Assembly (NCBI GenBank): GCA_947044405.1
Contig: CAMRHE010000017.1
Coordinates: 9,640,001-9,704,000 of the forward strand
Direction of reading: 5' to 3'
Length of the DNA: 64,000 bases
Origin: Leptodactylus fallax
Taxonomy: Eukaryota; Chordata; Amphibia; Anura; Leptodactylidae
This document shows, one piece after another, positions 22,894 through 35,622 of this stretch (its first letter is position 1; each line of letters opens with the position of its first letter). The notes beneath the pieces were generated by a model. The model was given only the letters and a program-made list of their open reading frames with translations, did no database searches and was not told the origin of the DNA. A program made the translations under genes and the position numbers.

Positions 22894-23219
22894 TTAGACC
22901 CCAGGCACATGACCGAGTATGCCTCTGATGTGGGGCCGAGTTTGCAGCAGAATGCAGTTGGATGGCACTCAGAGTGACATCCAAGTGTCATCCATGTACA
23001 TTCCGTGATGCATTCACATCTATGGGGCTTCTGATCCATTCCGTTCCAATCACACGGAACAGGATAGGACCTGCTCTATAATTATCCGTGTCATCGGAGT
23101 GGATCGAAAGCCCCCATAGACGTTAATGTATCATGGAATGCACTCGGATGTCACTCGAAGGAGTGTCATTCAACTGCAAACTCAGCAAACTCAAACTCGG
23201 TCGTGTTCATGGGGTCTAA
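22894..23219. repeat. Palindromic MITE, 326 bp, TTAGACCCCAGGCACATGAC
   Basis: The left end TTAGACCCCAGGCACATGAC and right end GTCGTGTTCATGGGGTCTAA are mirrored, as are inner blocks (CAGTTGGATGGCACTC with GAGTGTCATTCAACTG; ATCTATGGGGCTT with AAGCCCCCATAGA). The arms meet around 23055-23070. No coding capacity. Confidence 0.87.
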
Positions 23220-23374
23220 GCCGACATTCACATGAAAATTGTAAAACACCATGTAACAGCCGTTTTTTTCTAAACTGGTGTCACACGGCTGCATTACTTT
23301 CAATGTCTGTGAATGGGGGCTATTTATGTGACTGATATTTTGATGGTCACAAAGTGCAGGTAAACCATGTAGAG

Positions 23375-24170
23375 TGGGGGCGCCGAGTGCTGAGACACAT
23401 GGTGCATAAAAGGCGCCAACGCTCAGATGATTCCAAATCTCCTCTGGCATTAACTGCTAGAAGCTTCATGGCATGGGTTTGCATGCAAGTTCTACTTTAC
23501 TAAGCACAATGCCAAGTGTGAGATTTAGTGGTGTAAAGCTCAATGCCACCACTGGACTCTGAATCACACTTCTCTGTCTGGCACTCTGACGGACAAGTCT
23601 GGGTTTGGTGAATGCCAGGAGAACGTTGCCTGACTGCATTGTGCCAGCTGTAGTTTGATGTAGGGGGAATATTTGCTATGGGGTTGTTTTTCAGGGATTG
23701 GCCTTGGCCTCTTAGTTCCAGTGAAGGGAGCTCAGCGCAGAAAGACATTTTGCACAATTGTATGCTTTCAACTTTGTGGGTCATTTTCTGTTCCAGTGTG
23801 ACTGTGCCCAGTGCAAAAAATAAAGTCCATAAAAGCATGGTTGGGGTGTTTGGTGTGGAAAAACTTGACTTGTCCCAACCCCCAACCCAACAGCTTTGGG
23901 ATGAACTAGAACACAGATTGTGGGTCAGGACCTCTCATCCAATATTAGCTTTTGACCTCACAAATGATCTGGATGAATGGACAGAAATTCCCAAAAGATC
24001 CAAAATCTTGTAGAAAGCCTTCCTAGAAAAGATGAAGCTATTTTAGCTGCAAGGTTGGGAAGGAAGGGGACTGGGCTGGGGAACTTCATATTAATACCTA
24101 TGGACCAGAAATGGTAAGTCCATCGGTGTAATGTGTACATGACCCAATAATTTTGTCCATATAATGTATG
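23375..24170 (+). pseudogene. Tc1-like transposase relic, third lineage
   Basis: The 3' two thirds of a Tc1-type transposase gene. From 23678 the frame reads GLFFRDWPWPL, DILHNCMLSTLW, FGVEKLDL, LWDELEHRLW and then FDLTNDLDEW, the usual order in this transposase group. The upstream part (23375-23640) carries matching nucleotide signature (CATAAAAGGCGCCAACGCTC, GAATGCCAGGAGAACGTT) but in broken frames. The conserved DLNPIEHLWDE block is damaged around 23880-23905. The end ACCCAATAATTTTGTCCATA near 24143-24162 resembles the right terminal repeat; no left end was found. Confidence 0.82.
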
Positions 24171-25179
24171 TCTGGTGCTTTGCCTCTGGTGTGGTATGGA
24201 AACACCAGAAGAATGCTGATGCCAGAACTGGTTCCCTAGTTTTCTATAGGATAGTTTCTGGCATTAGTTGCCTTTGTTTTTATGTCGATGTCTTCCTTGC
24301 ATGGAATATTTTTTTATCCAGCAATGTCCAGTTATAGACCCCAGACTGGGGTCACCAGTTGTGTCCAGCTCAGGCAAAACACAACTGGCTAGACATGACT
24401 GATGTATGTGAACCCAGTCTTACTATCTTGCCTCCATCTGTCATCTTTTCCTTCACCCTTCACCTCCCTGTCCAAGTCTACACAGCAAAGTTGGCAAGCG
24501 AGCTGCAGAAAACAGGAAATGCTTGAGTTGTCAGTGTTAAATTTCTGTTATATTTTGTAATTGTACATTCTCTATACAGGAGTTCTGTCACGGGCATTGT
24601 CTATTGATCCTTAGTCTGGACCTAACGGTATCAGGTCCATTGCGTGAAGCCAGAATGATTGCAATTGCATTTACGTATTAGGTACTGGGACGTCGGCCAA
24701 AGTGCTTGCTAACTTTAGCATGTTAAGCAAAATGTAATAAAATGGATTGTGTGTAAAATAAGAAACCAGTTTGGCGTGATCGGGTTGTTGTTTTTTCCTA
24801 AACTAATTTTCAATTCAAGCAAAACCAGTGAGATCTTCATTCAAGGGCAGAGTAAAGGACGGAGCTGAGGAGTCTGGGCTGTTCTTACTGCTACGTCTCA
24901 CATTGGTAAGCATTACTCCCTCATAGATGAACCATCTGGAGAGCAGGGCTGTACATTTAATGGAAAATTTTATGAAAACTCAATCTATGAATGTTTACTC
25001 GTATAGAAGGAAATTGCAAAACTAACAATTCCCATCCTAACAAAATCTACTGACTAAAACCTAATGCCAGGAATCTATCTGTATTCTTATTGCTCCACCC
25101 GAGGACCTAATTCCCTTCTGTGCATTGCTGCTGAGGGAGATTCTGTGAGGCTTGTGCAATGACCTTGCTACCATCACTT
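24171..25179. other. Flank, no gene seen
   Basis: No exon or intact repeat identified. Small phrases (CCCCAGACTGGGGTCACCAG near 24340) suggest minor hairpins only. Confidence 0.4.
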
Positions 25180-25391
25180 TAAGGCTGGATTTACACCTAC
25201 ACTGGAGTCTCCGGACTCTGCCGCAGATTCTGTCTAAGATTGACAGAGTGAAAAGTCCTGCGGAGCCCATTATAGTCTATGGGGTCCAGGGGTTTCCACG
25301 GGTAACCACTTTTTAAGCGGACAGGGTCTCTGTCCTTTGGGTCCCCATGCAATCCTGAACAATGGAGACTCGAATGCTAGTGTGAGCATAA
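25180..25391. repeat. Palindromic MITE, AAGGCTGGATTTACACC family
   Basis: Left AAGGCTGGATTTACACCTAC pairs loosely with right GAATGCTAGTGTGAGCATAA. The interior contains CCCATTATAGTCTATGGGGT and GGTTTCCACGGGTAACCACT, as in the palindrome at 1987-2301. Diverged member of that family. Confidence 0.72.
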
Positions 25392-26079
25392 GGTGGACAA
25401 ACTCTGTCTGGGTCTGCTCAGCCTGTCGTAACTTTGAGACGTTGAGCCAATCAGAGTGCTGGCTTGGCATGCAATCTAGGCCTGAGGTGGTGTATTTAAG
25501 CCTGGCCCAAGCCCACATTCATTGCCTGTGATTAACCCCTGTGTTGTTCATAGGACTGACTTTTTCAGTGAAAACAAAGTAAGACACTCTGTGGACATTC
25601 ACAGATTAATCTGACATCATATCACAAAAAAAAAAACTGCTCTATTGCAAAAAAAAGAAAAGAAAAAAAAAACACTTAACAAAATTAAATTATTGGCAAT
25701 GAAAGAGTTAACTGTACAGTGTCTGGGGAACAGCAATCCGGCTCACGGGCACAGTGCAGAAATTCTCCCTCCTTCTACACCTATGATTTCTCTGGCAATC
25801 TGCCTAACTAAACTTTGTTCCACTTCACCTCCGTCTATCATTCTGTAGTTCTCTTGTACTGTTGCTGAGATGCTTGGCAGTTGCTTCCTCCCATCTTCTA
25901 ATTCAGGGTATATGGACATTTGGGGAAGAATGCATAGGTGTTTGTGGAAAGGGTAAGATAACAGTCGACCAAACAGCTGTTTTACGTCTATGGTCAGCAT
26001 TGGTGTACACAGAAGTCTTTGTGTCCCCTGATTATATTGTATCAAAACACCAGGAAGATCAGGATGAACAAGAGCAGTG
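25392..26079. other. Flank with A-rich tract, no gene
   Basis: A-rich stretch at 25625-25670 (runs of A broken by G and C). It could be a retroposon tail, but no SINE body was recognised upstream. Confidence 0.4.
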
Positions 26080-26361
26080 TTTTGTAGAATGAACATCAGG
26101 CTGGACAGGTTTTCAGGCAGGGACACTACATGAATAAGAAAATAATCCTGCCACAATATAAGGACATCATGGTTGGGTTTCTGACAAGTGCCAGACCATA
26201 GAAAGTTCTTGCATTGATGGTTATATCCATTATCAACTGATTGTTTAGAGAAAATCTTCAAAATTCTGCAAAATTTGCAATTATTTATATTTGCAAAAAT
26301 GTTTCATTTTTAATTGTCTACCAATTTAAATAGGGTTATGTTCATGGGAAACCCCTCTAAG
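26080..26361. repeat. Truncated T2-type MITE
   Basis: Matches the right half of the element at 14290-14785: GGACAGGTTTTCAGGCAGGG, AGAAAGTTCTTG, GAGAAAATCTTCAAAATTCT, then AGGGTTATGTTCATGGGAAA and a degraded CCCCTCTAAG end. The left half is missing or unrecognisable. Confidence 0.78.
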
Positions 26362-27400
26362 TTGCATACGGGCCCTATAAAGGGGGCCCACCAAATACGG
26401 AAATTTGATTCTTGAATACCATTTTATGTGTCAGTGCTCCTTTAAGTGCAGAGGTAGGATTTCTTTTAGTATGCGGCAGAAGACTGCTGCTTACTGTGTC
26501 CTTTGAAGGCATCAACTAAGGTGTTTTATATTCCGAGCAGACACGCTGAGCGCAGAGGAGTATATATCACAGACGATATTATCTCACGTCAGACAATTTA
26601 ACGACATGCTATTTTAATTTGTGGATTATATGTCAGGTAGTAGCTATTTGGCACACCATTTTCGCTCATCTCCCCTCGATAACATGGCATTGTCTGAGTT
26701 ATTTGGGCTCGCATTATATAAATTGCGCTAACCTGTGGCAGCGGCGACATCTCAAATGAGAAAATACTGGTCCCAATACATCATACGCACATATGCATTT
26801 CAGTAACAACTCCTGTCTCCATATTGATCACACTGAATGGTTTTCTAATAATACTGGAAAGTACATTTCTCCGAGCTGATTATTTCCCACTGACTATTAT
26901 TTCCATGCAACCAAATGAATATAGGAACCTAACAAGAAAATCCAATGTCACAGGAGACCATGGAGGTCGTTGTGATAGAAATGGTCATCATCGCATAGAT
27001 TGGAGCTCCTTAATAAGGTGAAATTCCTTTAATCTGGCATCTGAACATCCAGATGTATTTAATCCGCCATTAGTTTCCAGCCTAAAGTTGGGAATTGAAG
27101 AGCAAATAAACAATTAAGAGGTTCTCTGCACTTATACCCCTTACATAATATATGTATAGTCTTCCTTTACTGTCTAAGGCTGGCCATGGATGGTGCAGGC
27201 GCTCCCTGTACAATATCTGCTGTGCCCATCAAGTAACATGTACAAGTGTGGCCCGGCAATTACTACATGCCACATGCAACCGGGTCACACGGATAGTCCT
27301 CCAGTTTAGTTTCAGTTTTCTGTTTGTTTAGTGGCTATAATGGGAATATTTATGTAGGTTCACATAAAGATATGGCTTCAAAGTTCTTGATTTACTGTAT
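26362..27400. other. Flank, apparently unique sequence
   Basis: No repeat family recognised between about 26540 and 27130, one of the longer clean stretches. It includes TATATCACAGACGATATTAT and GGCAGCGGCGACATCTCAAA. Possible conserved noncoding sequence, but this cannot be tested here. No exon seen. Confidence 0.4.
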
Positions 27401-27832
27401 TTAAAGAGGAACTTTCACCAGCTCTTTGTATCACATAATAGCTGCTGCTTCACTGATTCTGGCACAGTTGGAATTTTTTCTCTAGCCCCCACCTTTCCCG
27501 AGCAATCAATGCTGTTAGTTTTGTTGCCTGATATACTATTTAGTCTCTGCACTGTCAAGAGGGCGGTCTCAGGCAGAAGCAGACAAGGGGTGTGATTCTG
27601 AGCTCTGACACTGACTGCCTCTGATTGGAGATCTGAATCACGCCCCCTGCCTGACACCGCCCTTCTGACATTACAGATCTTAAATATCAGACAACAAAAC
27701 TAACTGCAGTTGTAGCTCAGGAATGGTGGGGACTAGAGAGAAAATTCCAACTGTGACAGAATCAGTGGAGCGGAGACTATTAACAGATGATAAGAATTAG
27801 AATTGGTGGATGTGGTGAAAGGTCCTCTTTAA
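27401..27832. repeat. T2-type MITE, TTAAAGAGG family, long copy
   Basis: TTAA at 27401-27404 and 27829-27832. Left TTAAAGAGGAACTTTCACCA pairs with right GGTGAAAGGTCCTCTTTAA. Arms carry GTTGGAATTTTTTCTCTAGC and its mirror GCTAGAG..AAAATTCCAAC. Same family as 6803-7175. Confidence 0.87.
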
Positions 27833-28719
27833 AAGGGGACCAGTCAGCTCCTGATATTTCTTTAGGAAATACGCAAACTTAAAGGGGACCATCAGCTCCT
27901 GCATTCTGACGTTGTCCAATCAGTGCTGACAGTACCAAACTATATACACACCCTTTGACAAGGAGAATTGCAACACCCAATTGTCTATCTATTATAAATT
28001 TCAAGGAGGAACTACAAAGAAACTGCACAATACGGAATTACAAGAAAAGTTGCTCTAGAACTGTTATAATATAGAGATTACAGCATTTACTACAGCAGAC
28101 ATGTCAGGAGGGGTGACAGATCCTCAGATGCCATAAGGTAGCAAATGTAAGACTGACTCAAAGGCATTGAAATGAACATTTATTGCATACAATGGGATTG
28201 TAAATTATGGCAATTTTTTGAGGTTTGTCAGAGGTGTATACAAAGAAGAGAACCTATTACCCCAAAGCAAACTCAAGATGATGAAGACGAGTGGTGGGAC
28301 ACCCAGGAGGTATGCTACCAGGCTTCTAGCCACCAATGACAGGAGTCTTGAGGCTTTCTTCCAATGCTCATGATTCTGGGTAAAAGGTAAAGATGGACAC
28401 ATTTGTCGTTAGGATTTTATTCATGTGGTGCAAAGATACACTTTGCTGCCCTAGCCCTGACTCTAAATACCATAGTCAAGGCAAGGGAATGACTTTTCAG
28501 CATCGTGCCTAATACTTAGGGTGTAACTAGTGATCAGGGAGACCAATAATTTTTGAATGGGGTCCCTCTCTCTTGTGGTGGGAGGAGAGTACTAGGGGGA
28601 TGGAAAATAACAGGGTTGGGAGAATGGCCAAGGGGAGACACAATCTGTTAGAGATTCTGTGGAGAGACAAGGAAGAGAAATTAGGTGTAAAGGGATTACA
28701 TTAAATTATTTCTGATGCT
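27833..28719. other. Flank with T2-end scraps, no gene
   Basis: Two copies of AAAGGGGACCAGTCAGCTCC or AAAGGGGACCATCAGCTCC (27832 and 27881) are left-arm fragments of another T2-type family. The remainder (to 28719) is unassigned. Confidence 0.45.
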
Positions 28720-29048
28720 AGACCAGATTGCAAAATCAATTTAGACCTCAGACTAGTCTCCTAAATCAATTTAGACTCTCAAACAGACCTCTAAATTCAT
28801 TCAGATCCCAAAATTATTTCAGACCCCCCAGTTAGATTCCAATTAGTTCACACTTCAGACTTGGGACCAGAACTCTTTTTACAGACCACAATCCAACTAT
28901 CCCTTTAACAGACAACTACCCCAAGACCAACCACCTCTTTAACAGACCCCAGAGACTACCCCCAGACCAACTACAGACCTTAAACTAGTTATCCCTTTAA
29001 CAGACAACTACCCCCAGACCAACTACAGACCTTAAACTAGTTATCCCT
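28720..29048. repeat. Degenerate CAGACC-rich tandem array
   Basis: Irregular repeats built from CAGACC/CCAGACCAACTA and CCCTTTAACAGAC. The last part is an exact 52-bp tandem duplication (ACCCCCAGACCAACTACAGA... near 28958 and again near 29010). Similar CAGACCCCA motifs resume at about 29384-29460 beyond the MITE. Confidence 0.8.
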
Positions 29049-29370
29049 TTAAAGAGTTTTTCTGGCCCCAAGTTGATTTTTCGTACTGATGACCTATGTG
29101 ATCTGTTGGGATCTGGCACTGTTCAGCTGTTGCAGCAGCCTCTGGGTGCCGATGGGCACTGTCCTGTACAAGTATTAGGAGCAGTTCTGCAGTTCCCCTG
29201 AACCACGGCTGCTGAGCCTCTCCTATCTCACAGTGCTGCATGCGTTGTTGTCCACTAGCGGCTTCCGGCACCCTGAAGCTGCTGCAACAGTTGATCTGTG
29301 CGGACCCCAACAGATTCTTTGGATAAGTCATCAATATGAAAACTCGATTTGGGATCAACAAACCCCAAAT
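29049..29370. repeat. T2-type MITE inside a tandem array
   Basis: Left end TTAAAGAGTTTTTCTGGCCC at 29049; right arm includes GATAAGTCATCAATATGAAA and GGGATCAACAAACCCC with the terminal TTAA eroded. The palindromic interior carries GCTGTTGCAGCAGCCTC facing GAAGCTGCTGCAACAG. It seems to have used a TTAA of the repeat unit (ATCCCTTTAACAGAC) as target. Right boundary approximate. Confidence 0.75.
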
Positions 29371-30900
29371 ATCTATCACTTCTACAGACCCCAATCCAGG
29401 CCACAGAGTTATACAGACCCCAGCCCAGTTACTTCTTTTAAGAAACCCCAGGCCAAACATAAAGATACTCACTAGAGATGAGCGCATCAACTCGGATGGA
29501 GCTGGATTCAACCTGAATTTTCTAAAAGTTTCGGGGTCAACCCCAACTTGAACCCTTTGGGGGTCATCACTCAAGAATGTGGGAACATAATAAACATTTA
29601 GAACCACCTTGCCTCACCTCTCTTGGGCTTGCTTGGGTCCTCTTTGGTGGTCTTCTGGTACCAGATGTCAGACCCCGACTGATCTGATACTGATGACCTA
29701 TCCTAGGTCATCAGGATCCATTATGCCTTGGCACTCATGTCCTGCCTGCACCCTCCGCCTAGTTACAGCCCCTGAGGACCCTAAGTCATGTATTTATAAA
29801 AAATCCATAATAGCAAAAACTTAGTGCAAAAGATCTGACACCTTGGGGAATTAGAAAATCAAACCATCATCAATAAACATAAGACAAGAAGTAAGAGGAT
29901 ACATGGGAGCTGTCTCTGCATCTACTTTTTGACTTGTAGACTATTTTGAGATATTTGCAAACTGCAGAGCTCTTAATAAATATTTTTTTTTGCAACATGA
30001 CCCAATTCTACCAGATTTCTGGGCTAATTACATGTAAATCTGGCCCATACATATGCAATAAAAGAGTAATGGAAAGCCAGCATGTCTTGTGCTCCCTGAG
30101 GCTTGTATATCGTAAGTCCCTGGAATAGCCATTTCCATAGAAACACTGGATTGCTGTTTTTTACATAAATATCTTTTAGATTGTGTTCTATGGTGTCATT
30201 CATGTTGTTACGATTGAGGATTTAAGAACAGGCATTGAGAAACCCGTCCATCAGGGCTACGTGTGGAATTTCAATCTAATCCTGCATTTTATAGGTATAA
30301 TATTACTGGTGCATTTCTTTCTATTTAGTTCAACTTGCGGGAAAAAGAAATGTGGACCAAGTCGGGAAGTGTTAGCCTGGAGAACAGCTGAATAATGTTT
30401 TTTTTTTTTTGGCCGGGCAAGATTATTATAGAATGCCTCTAAGGCTAGGATTACACAGCGACATTTATGGAGCAATATATGCGGTTACATTACCATAGTA
30501 CTATAGTAAAACTGTGCAGTAGTTCAGATGGTGTAATTCTGCACAATGCATTGATCATTAGGATTGCAATTTCATGTGGGCAGGTGTTACCCTAGGACCT
30601 CATAGACTATAATATAAGACCAACATACTGTACAATACTTCTGTACATTTGGTAATGGATCTAGTAACACTTTACTTCCAGCTATGAGCTGTCCCAGCAC
30701 CTGAATTATCACAAGGCATGTGCCTTGCCATAAATGAGTTGCACCCACTGCTAGCATAGGATATATGAAGACTGGCATTAATAAATCTCAACCAATGTCC
30801 TCTGCCTCTCCCCTTAGATCAGCTGACCAATATGGCAAGTACACTATATTTTTTCATTTCTTGTCCCACAATCGACAGTTATCACCTATCCGCAAGATGG
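29371..30900. other. Flank with repeat remnants, no gene
   Basis: 29384-29460 continues the CAGACCCC array. 29471-29580 carries an AGAGATGAGCGCATCAACTC fragment of the palindromic family described at 63022. 29660-29720 has a T2-like arm (GATCTGATACTGATGACCTA). A T-run sits at 30399-30410. No exon recognised. Confidence 0.45.
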
Positions 30901-33900
30901 GTAATACATACCTGATCACTGGGTGATCCACCACCGGGACCCTCATGATAACTAGAATAAGAAACCTGAGTCCCATTTCTCCTTACCGTACAACTCCAAA
31001 GAGAAGGAGTTTGAAAGGATTGGTACTCGTGCACGTGCCCTGTTGCTTCATTCTATGGGATTGACAGACGCAACCAAAGGCCGTATTTGGCTAAGTTTGT
31101 CAGTCCCATAAACTGCATATGCTTGACTGTTGTTACATTCAGTTTGCTCCTTACTGTGGTCAGGAGAAAGAACATGTGGCTCAGGACCCCCGCTCAAGTC
31201 ATTGGTCGGGGTCTTCAGGTTCGGAGAGTATCGCCTACCTTACCCTATATCTCACAACATCGGAGTGCACCACTGGCATCATAGTAGTTGTCAAACTGGG
31301 GTTCATTGGGCCCACCAGATAAAATAATTCTGTGGGCCCACCCTTCAACAGCTTCTAGAAAATAGACCATAGTACCCTTCAAATTTGGTTTCCTGCAGAA
31401 CCATTATTGTGTAGAGTCTGGGTCCATTGGAGGAGCCTCTTGGTCTTCAGTGGACCACTCCAGCATGGGTAATTGTGTCTTCTGTGATATTTGCACATTT
31501 TATGATGTAAAGCATATACCATGTAACAGGTGTGACTATCCCTTTAAATATAAAACTGACTCTGGGGAAAATACGTATTGTGTATTACCTCCCAAACATC
31601 CAGAGATGACATATGATACCGTACCGGGGTGATTCATAACACTCTTCACTGCAGACGATGAACTATTGTAAAAGAAAATGAGAAACGCATTAGAGAGTCT
31701 GGAGCGTCGTCTGATGCCAGAAGAGCAAGAAGAAATACTAAAGCGTTTTCCTTCTTGGCCCTCCTCCGACTAATGTTTAGCATGGAGGAAATGTTTGTTA
31801 CCTAAATATAGCACAGGAAGAGAATGACTCCGGAGAGGCTCTCTGGGTCTCCATTGACCTATTTTGCATTGAATGCAGTTTTTTTTTCCTAAGTTTACCA
31901 CAAGAATGAACACTTTCAAAAGGTTTCTTCATGTTCATCTTCACCGTCCGCTGAGCAATATTATTAACACGATTACAACTTTCCACCTATTATCTGTTTT
32001 ATCGCTGATGTAGAAGTTGGATGAAGTTTTTCATGCCTGACCAGAACTTGGCCTGGCGGTAAATCAACAAATGCACTCGGAGAATATACAGGCCTAGACA
32101 TTAAAGAGGTTTCCTACTGTCACTTGACCTTTAGCTCTTGACTTGTGCATGTCCTCCTTTACCAATCACCAATACTTGGTCCTAAAGCAGATCTCCGAGT
32201 CTCCACTTATTGAGGCACATGTGGTGTGGTATATGATTACCTAATAATCTTCTCTTCTCAATGGTTGTTTAGTTATTTGTAAATACAATCATTCTGTTGT
32301 TAAAAAAATTGGAATTTAGCTTTTTCTGCTTTGATTTAGGGTGGGCATGTGTTTATACACAGGAGTCAACCTTAACAAGCAGAGCTGTATTGCAGAAGTG
32401 GATTTCTATAGTGTTTTTCTCAGTTTGGTATATGTTCACCTCATAATCTTCTTGATGGATGTTTAGTTACTTGTAATTATAATCATTCTGTTCTTGATAA
32501 ATTGGAATTTACCTTTCCATGTGATTTATGGTGGGCTTGTGCATATACATAGGAGTCAACCTTAACAAGTGCATACCACCCAGACTGAGATGCGTTTTTT
32601 TTTTTTTTTGCCAAATAATGAAGTATGAACAAATCCAAAGAGAATAAAGTCATCTGGAGGACATGAGCAGATTTGTTGGCATTAGAATTTGGCAATTTCC
32701 AGAAAAACAACCATGTATATTGAGTGACAATTGCCAAGACTTACAAATAGACAACGTAAACTTAGGCAGGCAGTCTGAATATGCACTAGGTTTCACAGTG
32801 GCTGATACTAGATGATAAATATGGCACATCTTTAGACTGTTCAGTCTAAGTTTATACCAACTTTTAGTTGGCTTACTTTGAGTCAGAATTTTACGACACA
32901 ATTTTGACACATTTAGGCAATGCCCCATTTTTTGGAGAAGCTACATCGACATATTTACCAAGTCAAAAAATTTATCTCAAACTAGATGTGCTAAGATGCA
33001 CCAAGTTAAGTCTAAAATTAGCCTAAGATGTGCAACATTTACACCACAGTCTATCTGTAAACACTGAAGTAAATCTGGGCCAATGTGAAGATTTACAAAG
33101 GTGTGTGGCATGGGAGGGCAGGGCTCGTGGTGCATGCACAAAATTCATAGCTGCAAACCCCCAGATTGGTCACCTGAAATAAAACCTACGAAATAAGAAT
33201 AAATTGACAAGGTAGTAGAAATATATAAAGTAAAGATAAAAGGTTATTCAGGCACAAACAAGAGTAGAATAGATATGGACGACAAAGAAGTCATTTGTAG
33301 CTTCTCCGCCAAAGAGTAGGACTTTCTTACAGACTGTTGGGGGAATTTATCAGAGTTATTCTACAAGTTTTCTTTGTCAATTTTCTGACTTGCTAGACAT
33401 GTTTGAAAAAGCCGGGCAGAATGGAGCAGGGATCAAGACGGGCTGTGCTGGGAACTCCTCAGCCTGTCGGATTTATTATAACTTGCACCAGAAAACCAGA
33501 GATGAACTCTACGCCAGTCCCTGGCACGTCCGAGGCCACAGACTCTTAATAATTCTTGTATATCTACCACCTGCACACTCAATATTAAGGCATCCTGCGC
33601 CATTCTTAATAAATCTCCTTCAATGTATTGTAAACAGCATGACGTGTTGCCAGGACATGACTCTCTCGGATAGACTATGTATTACGTTGCTATTTTATGT
33701 TGCATGTTGTTACTTTGCTGAAACTATACTGTAACCTCCATACTGACCTTTATGTAGCTTATGTTGGAGTATAGAACAGCGAGGTCAGGAATACATTGTA
33801 GTTATCATCATAATGAGTGACTAATACTGATCTTATCAAAGACATGAACAGAAACAAGGAGGTCATCGGGTCATGATTGTTGCACCATAAAAGGTATGGA

Positions 33901-35252
33901 TAAATAGCGTTATGTCAGCTTTCGGGTCTGTGACGTGAACCGGAATGAGTTTTAATTAAAATGGTGAGATGAGTCACCGGGGAAAGTCAAGATAAGCAGT
34001 CGGGATTAGTCACTCCATGCTACACACAGTGTCAACCACTTCATTGTTCAATTATTTAGACTGTTGTCTAATCTCTAGCGTTTTCAATTTGCAATGCCGT
34101 ATACTTACCTCCAAATGGAAGCAACCTGAATGTTGTCTGGCTCATGTGATCGAGGGAGATAATGGCTTACCAAGGGGCTGACAACATGTTCTTCTCCCAT
34201 GATAACAATACAGTCATCCATCGGGGCTAAAGATAATGTGTTTTGTGTGGAAACCAACAGAACAGAATTTATTTTGCAAGACAACCTTATGAATGTTATA
34301 TCTCGGACATTGGGTGGCCAAGTCAAGATCAAGGCAGGCAGAGTTCATTCATAGCAGTCAACAGGCTAAGGGTCAGGGCAGGTGGCAAAGAGTTGATATG
34401 ATAGGCAGGCTTAGGTCTGGACTGGTGGAAGAGCCTCAAAGTTGGGTAAACAGGTAGAGGTAAAAAAACAGGCTAACAAAAACTTGGGTACTCCAATCTC
34501 TTTGAGATTACGCCCCTTAATTCATAGGATGTAAAAAATGCTGTCTGCAAGTGCAAATGATAGAATTGTTTCAAAAACACTGAAATTATTTACTGTGGGT
34601 TCTTAGTCATAAGGTATGTTAAGAGTTATGGCAATGGTTGTGTCTTTCCTCTGTTATTCCTCCTGTAAATTTGTGAATAAATCATTTCTAAGAGAAATAA
34701 CAGAGGAATGATTTGGTGAGATCCTGTGATATGAGATGACCAGCTTTGGAAGAAAAAATCTTGAGGTTTTTTTTTTTTCGTGACTGGTCATCGTGAGCCA
34801 CTTGTCACAAAGTATTGTTTTTTTCTCCCTATGACATAAAGAAAAGGGAATGTTTTCTCCAAGGAAATCACACATGGTTGTTTTTAAGGATTAGCCACAC
34901 TCCTTCTCCTGGATATCACTTTACAGCAACAAACTTCTGGTGTATCACAGCTGCGCTCCATAATTGATACTGGCATGGTTACAGACATAACCATTAGTAG
35001 ATTAATTCTGAATTATGATGCAGCTGTTTCAATAACCTTGAGATTGGTCGCTCCAAAATTCCTATAATGAGGAGCTGGTTGTCTGTCACAAGTGAGAGCA
35101 GCGGCGAGCACAAATGAAGGCAAATCTCCCAATGCTCAAATTAGCCCCAAAACTTGAAGTCGGCCATGTGTAAAGCAAATATACTAAATGCTCAGACTTG
35201 TATGGACATTGTTTGGAAAGCATGTAGACGGTGCTAGCCATGTCAATCCTGC
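30901..35252. other. Flank, comparatively repeat-poor
   Basis: No gene supported. 30880-31080 has MITE-like phrases (ACCTATCCGCAAGATGG, TCATTCTATGGGATTGACAG). A near-duplicate pair at about 32260-32350 and 32440-32560 (ATCATTCTGTTGTT..AAATTGGAATTTA against ATCATTCTGTTCTT..AAATTGGAATTTA, each followed by GGAGTCAACCTTAACAAG) is a diverged local tandem duplication about 185 bp apart. Positions 33880-34010 look unique. Confidence 0.5.
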
Positions 35253-35622
35253 CTCGAGATAAGCAAACCAGTTTGTCACAAACCAGAATTTTTATGATTT
35301 TTCCAAAAATTCTGGAATTGGCTGAACTTGAAATTTTGAACACACAAATCATTATTAAACTTTGTGACTTTTCATTGAGGATGTGTCAAAGTAATAAAAA
35401 AAACTTATACTCGCCTTTCTTTGGCTCAGTTGTGGTGTCGTCTTCTTCCGCGGGCATCCTTAGTGTGTCCCACCTCTCTCACTGATGTCACCGCTAAGGC
35501 CTCTGATTGGGCCCCAGTGGTCATGTGAGGGGCTTCAACATCATAACACCTGAAGAGACCCCAGACTATAATAACAGTACTTTCAGTTTGGAACAAATCT
35601 GGAGGGGGTTACTCATCACTAG
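35253..35622. repeat. Palindromic repeat with GAGATAAGCAAAC end
   Basis: Starts CGAGATAAGCAAACC and ends GGTTACTCATCACTAG, a mirrored end. The interior contains GACCCCAGACTATAATAA and a GGCCTCTGATTGGGCCCC block that recur at 41878, 42590, 57172 and 63022. A decayed member of that family. Confidence 0.65.

Noticed and set aside
25743..26261. 172-residue minus-strand ORF
   Set aside because: Its upstream part lies within a truncated T2-type MITE and the rest shows no recognisable motif; probably chance.
29041..29607. 188-residue minus-strand ORF
   Set aside because: Runs through a palindromic MITE and repeat array; no domain.
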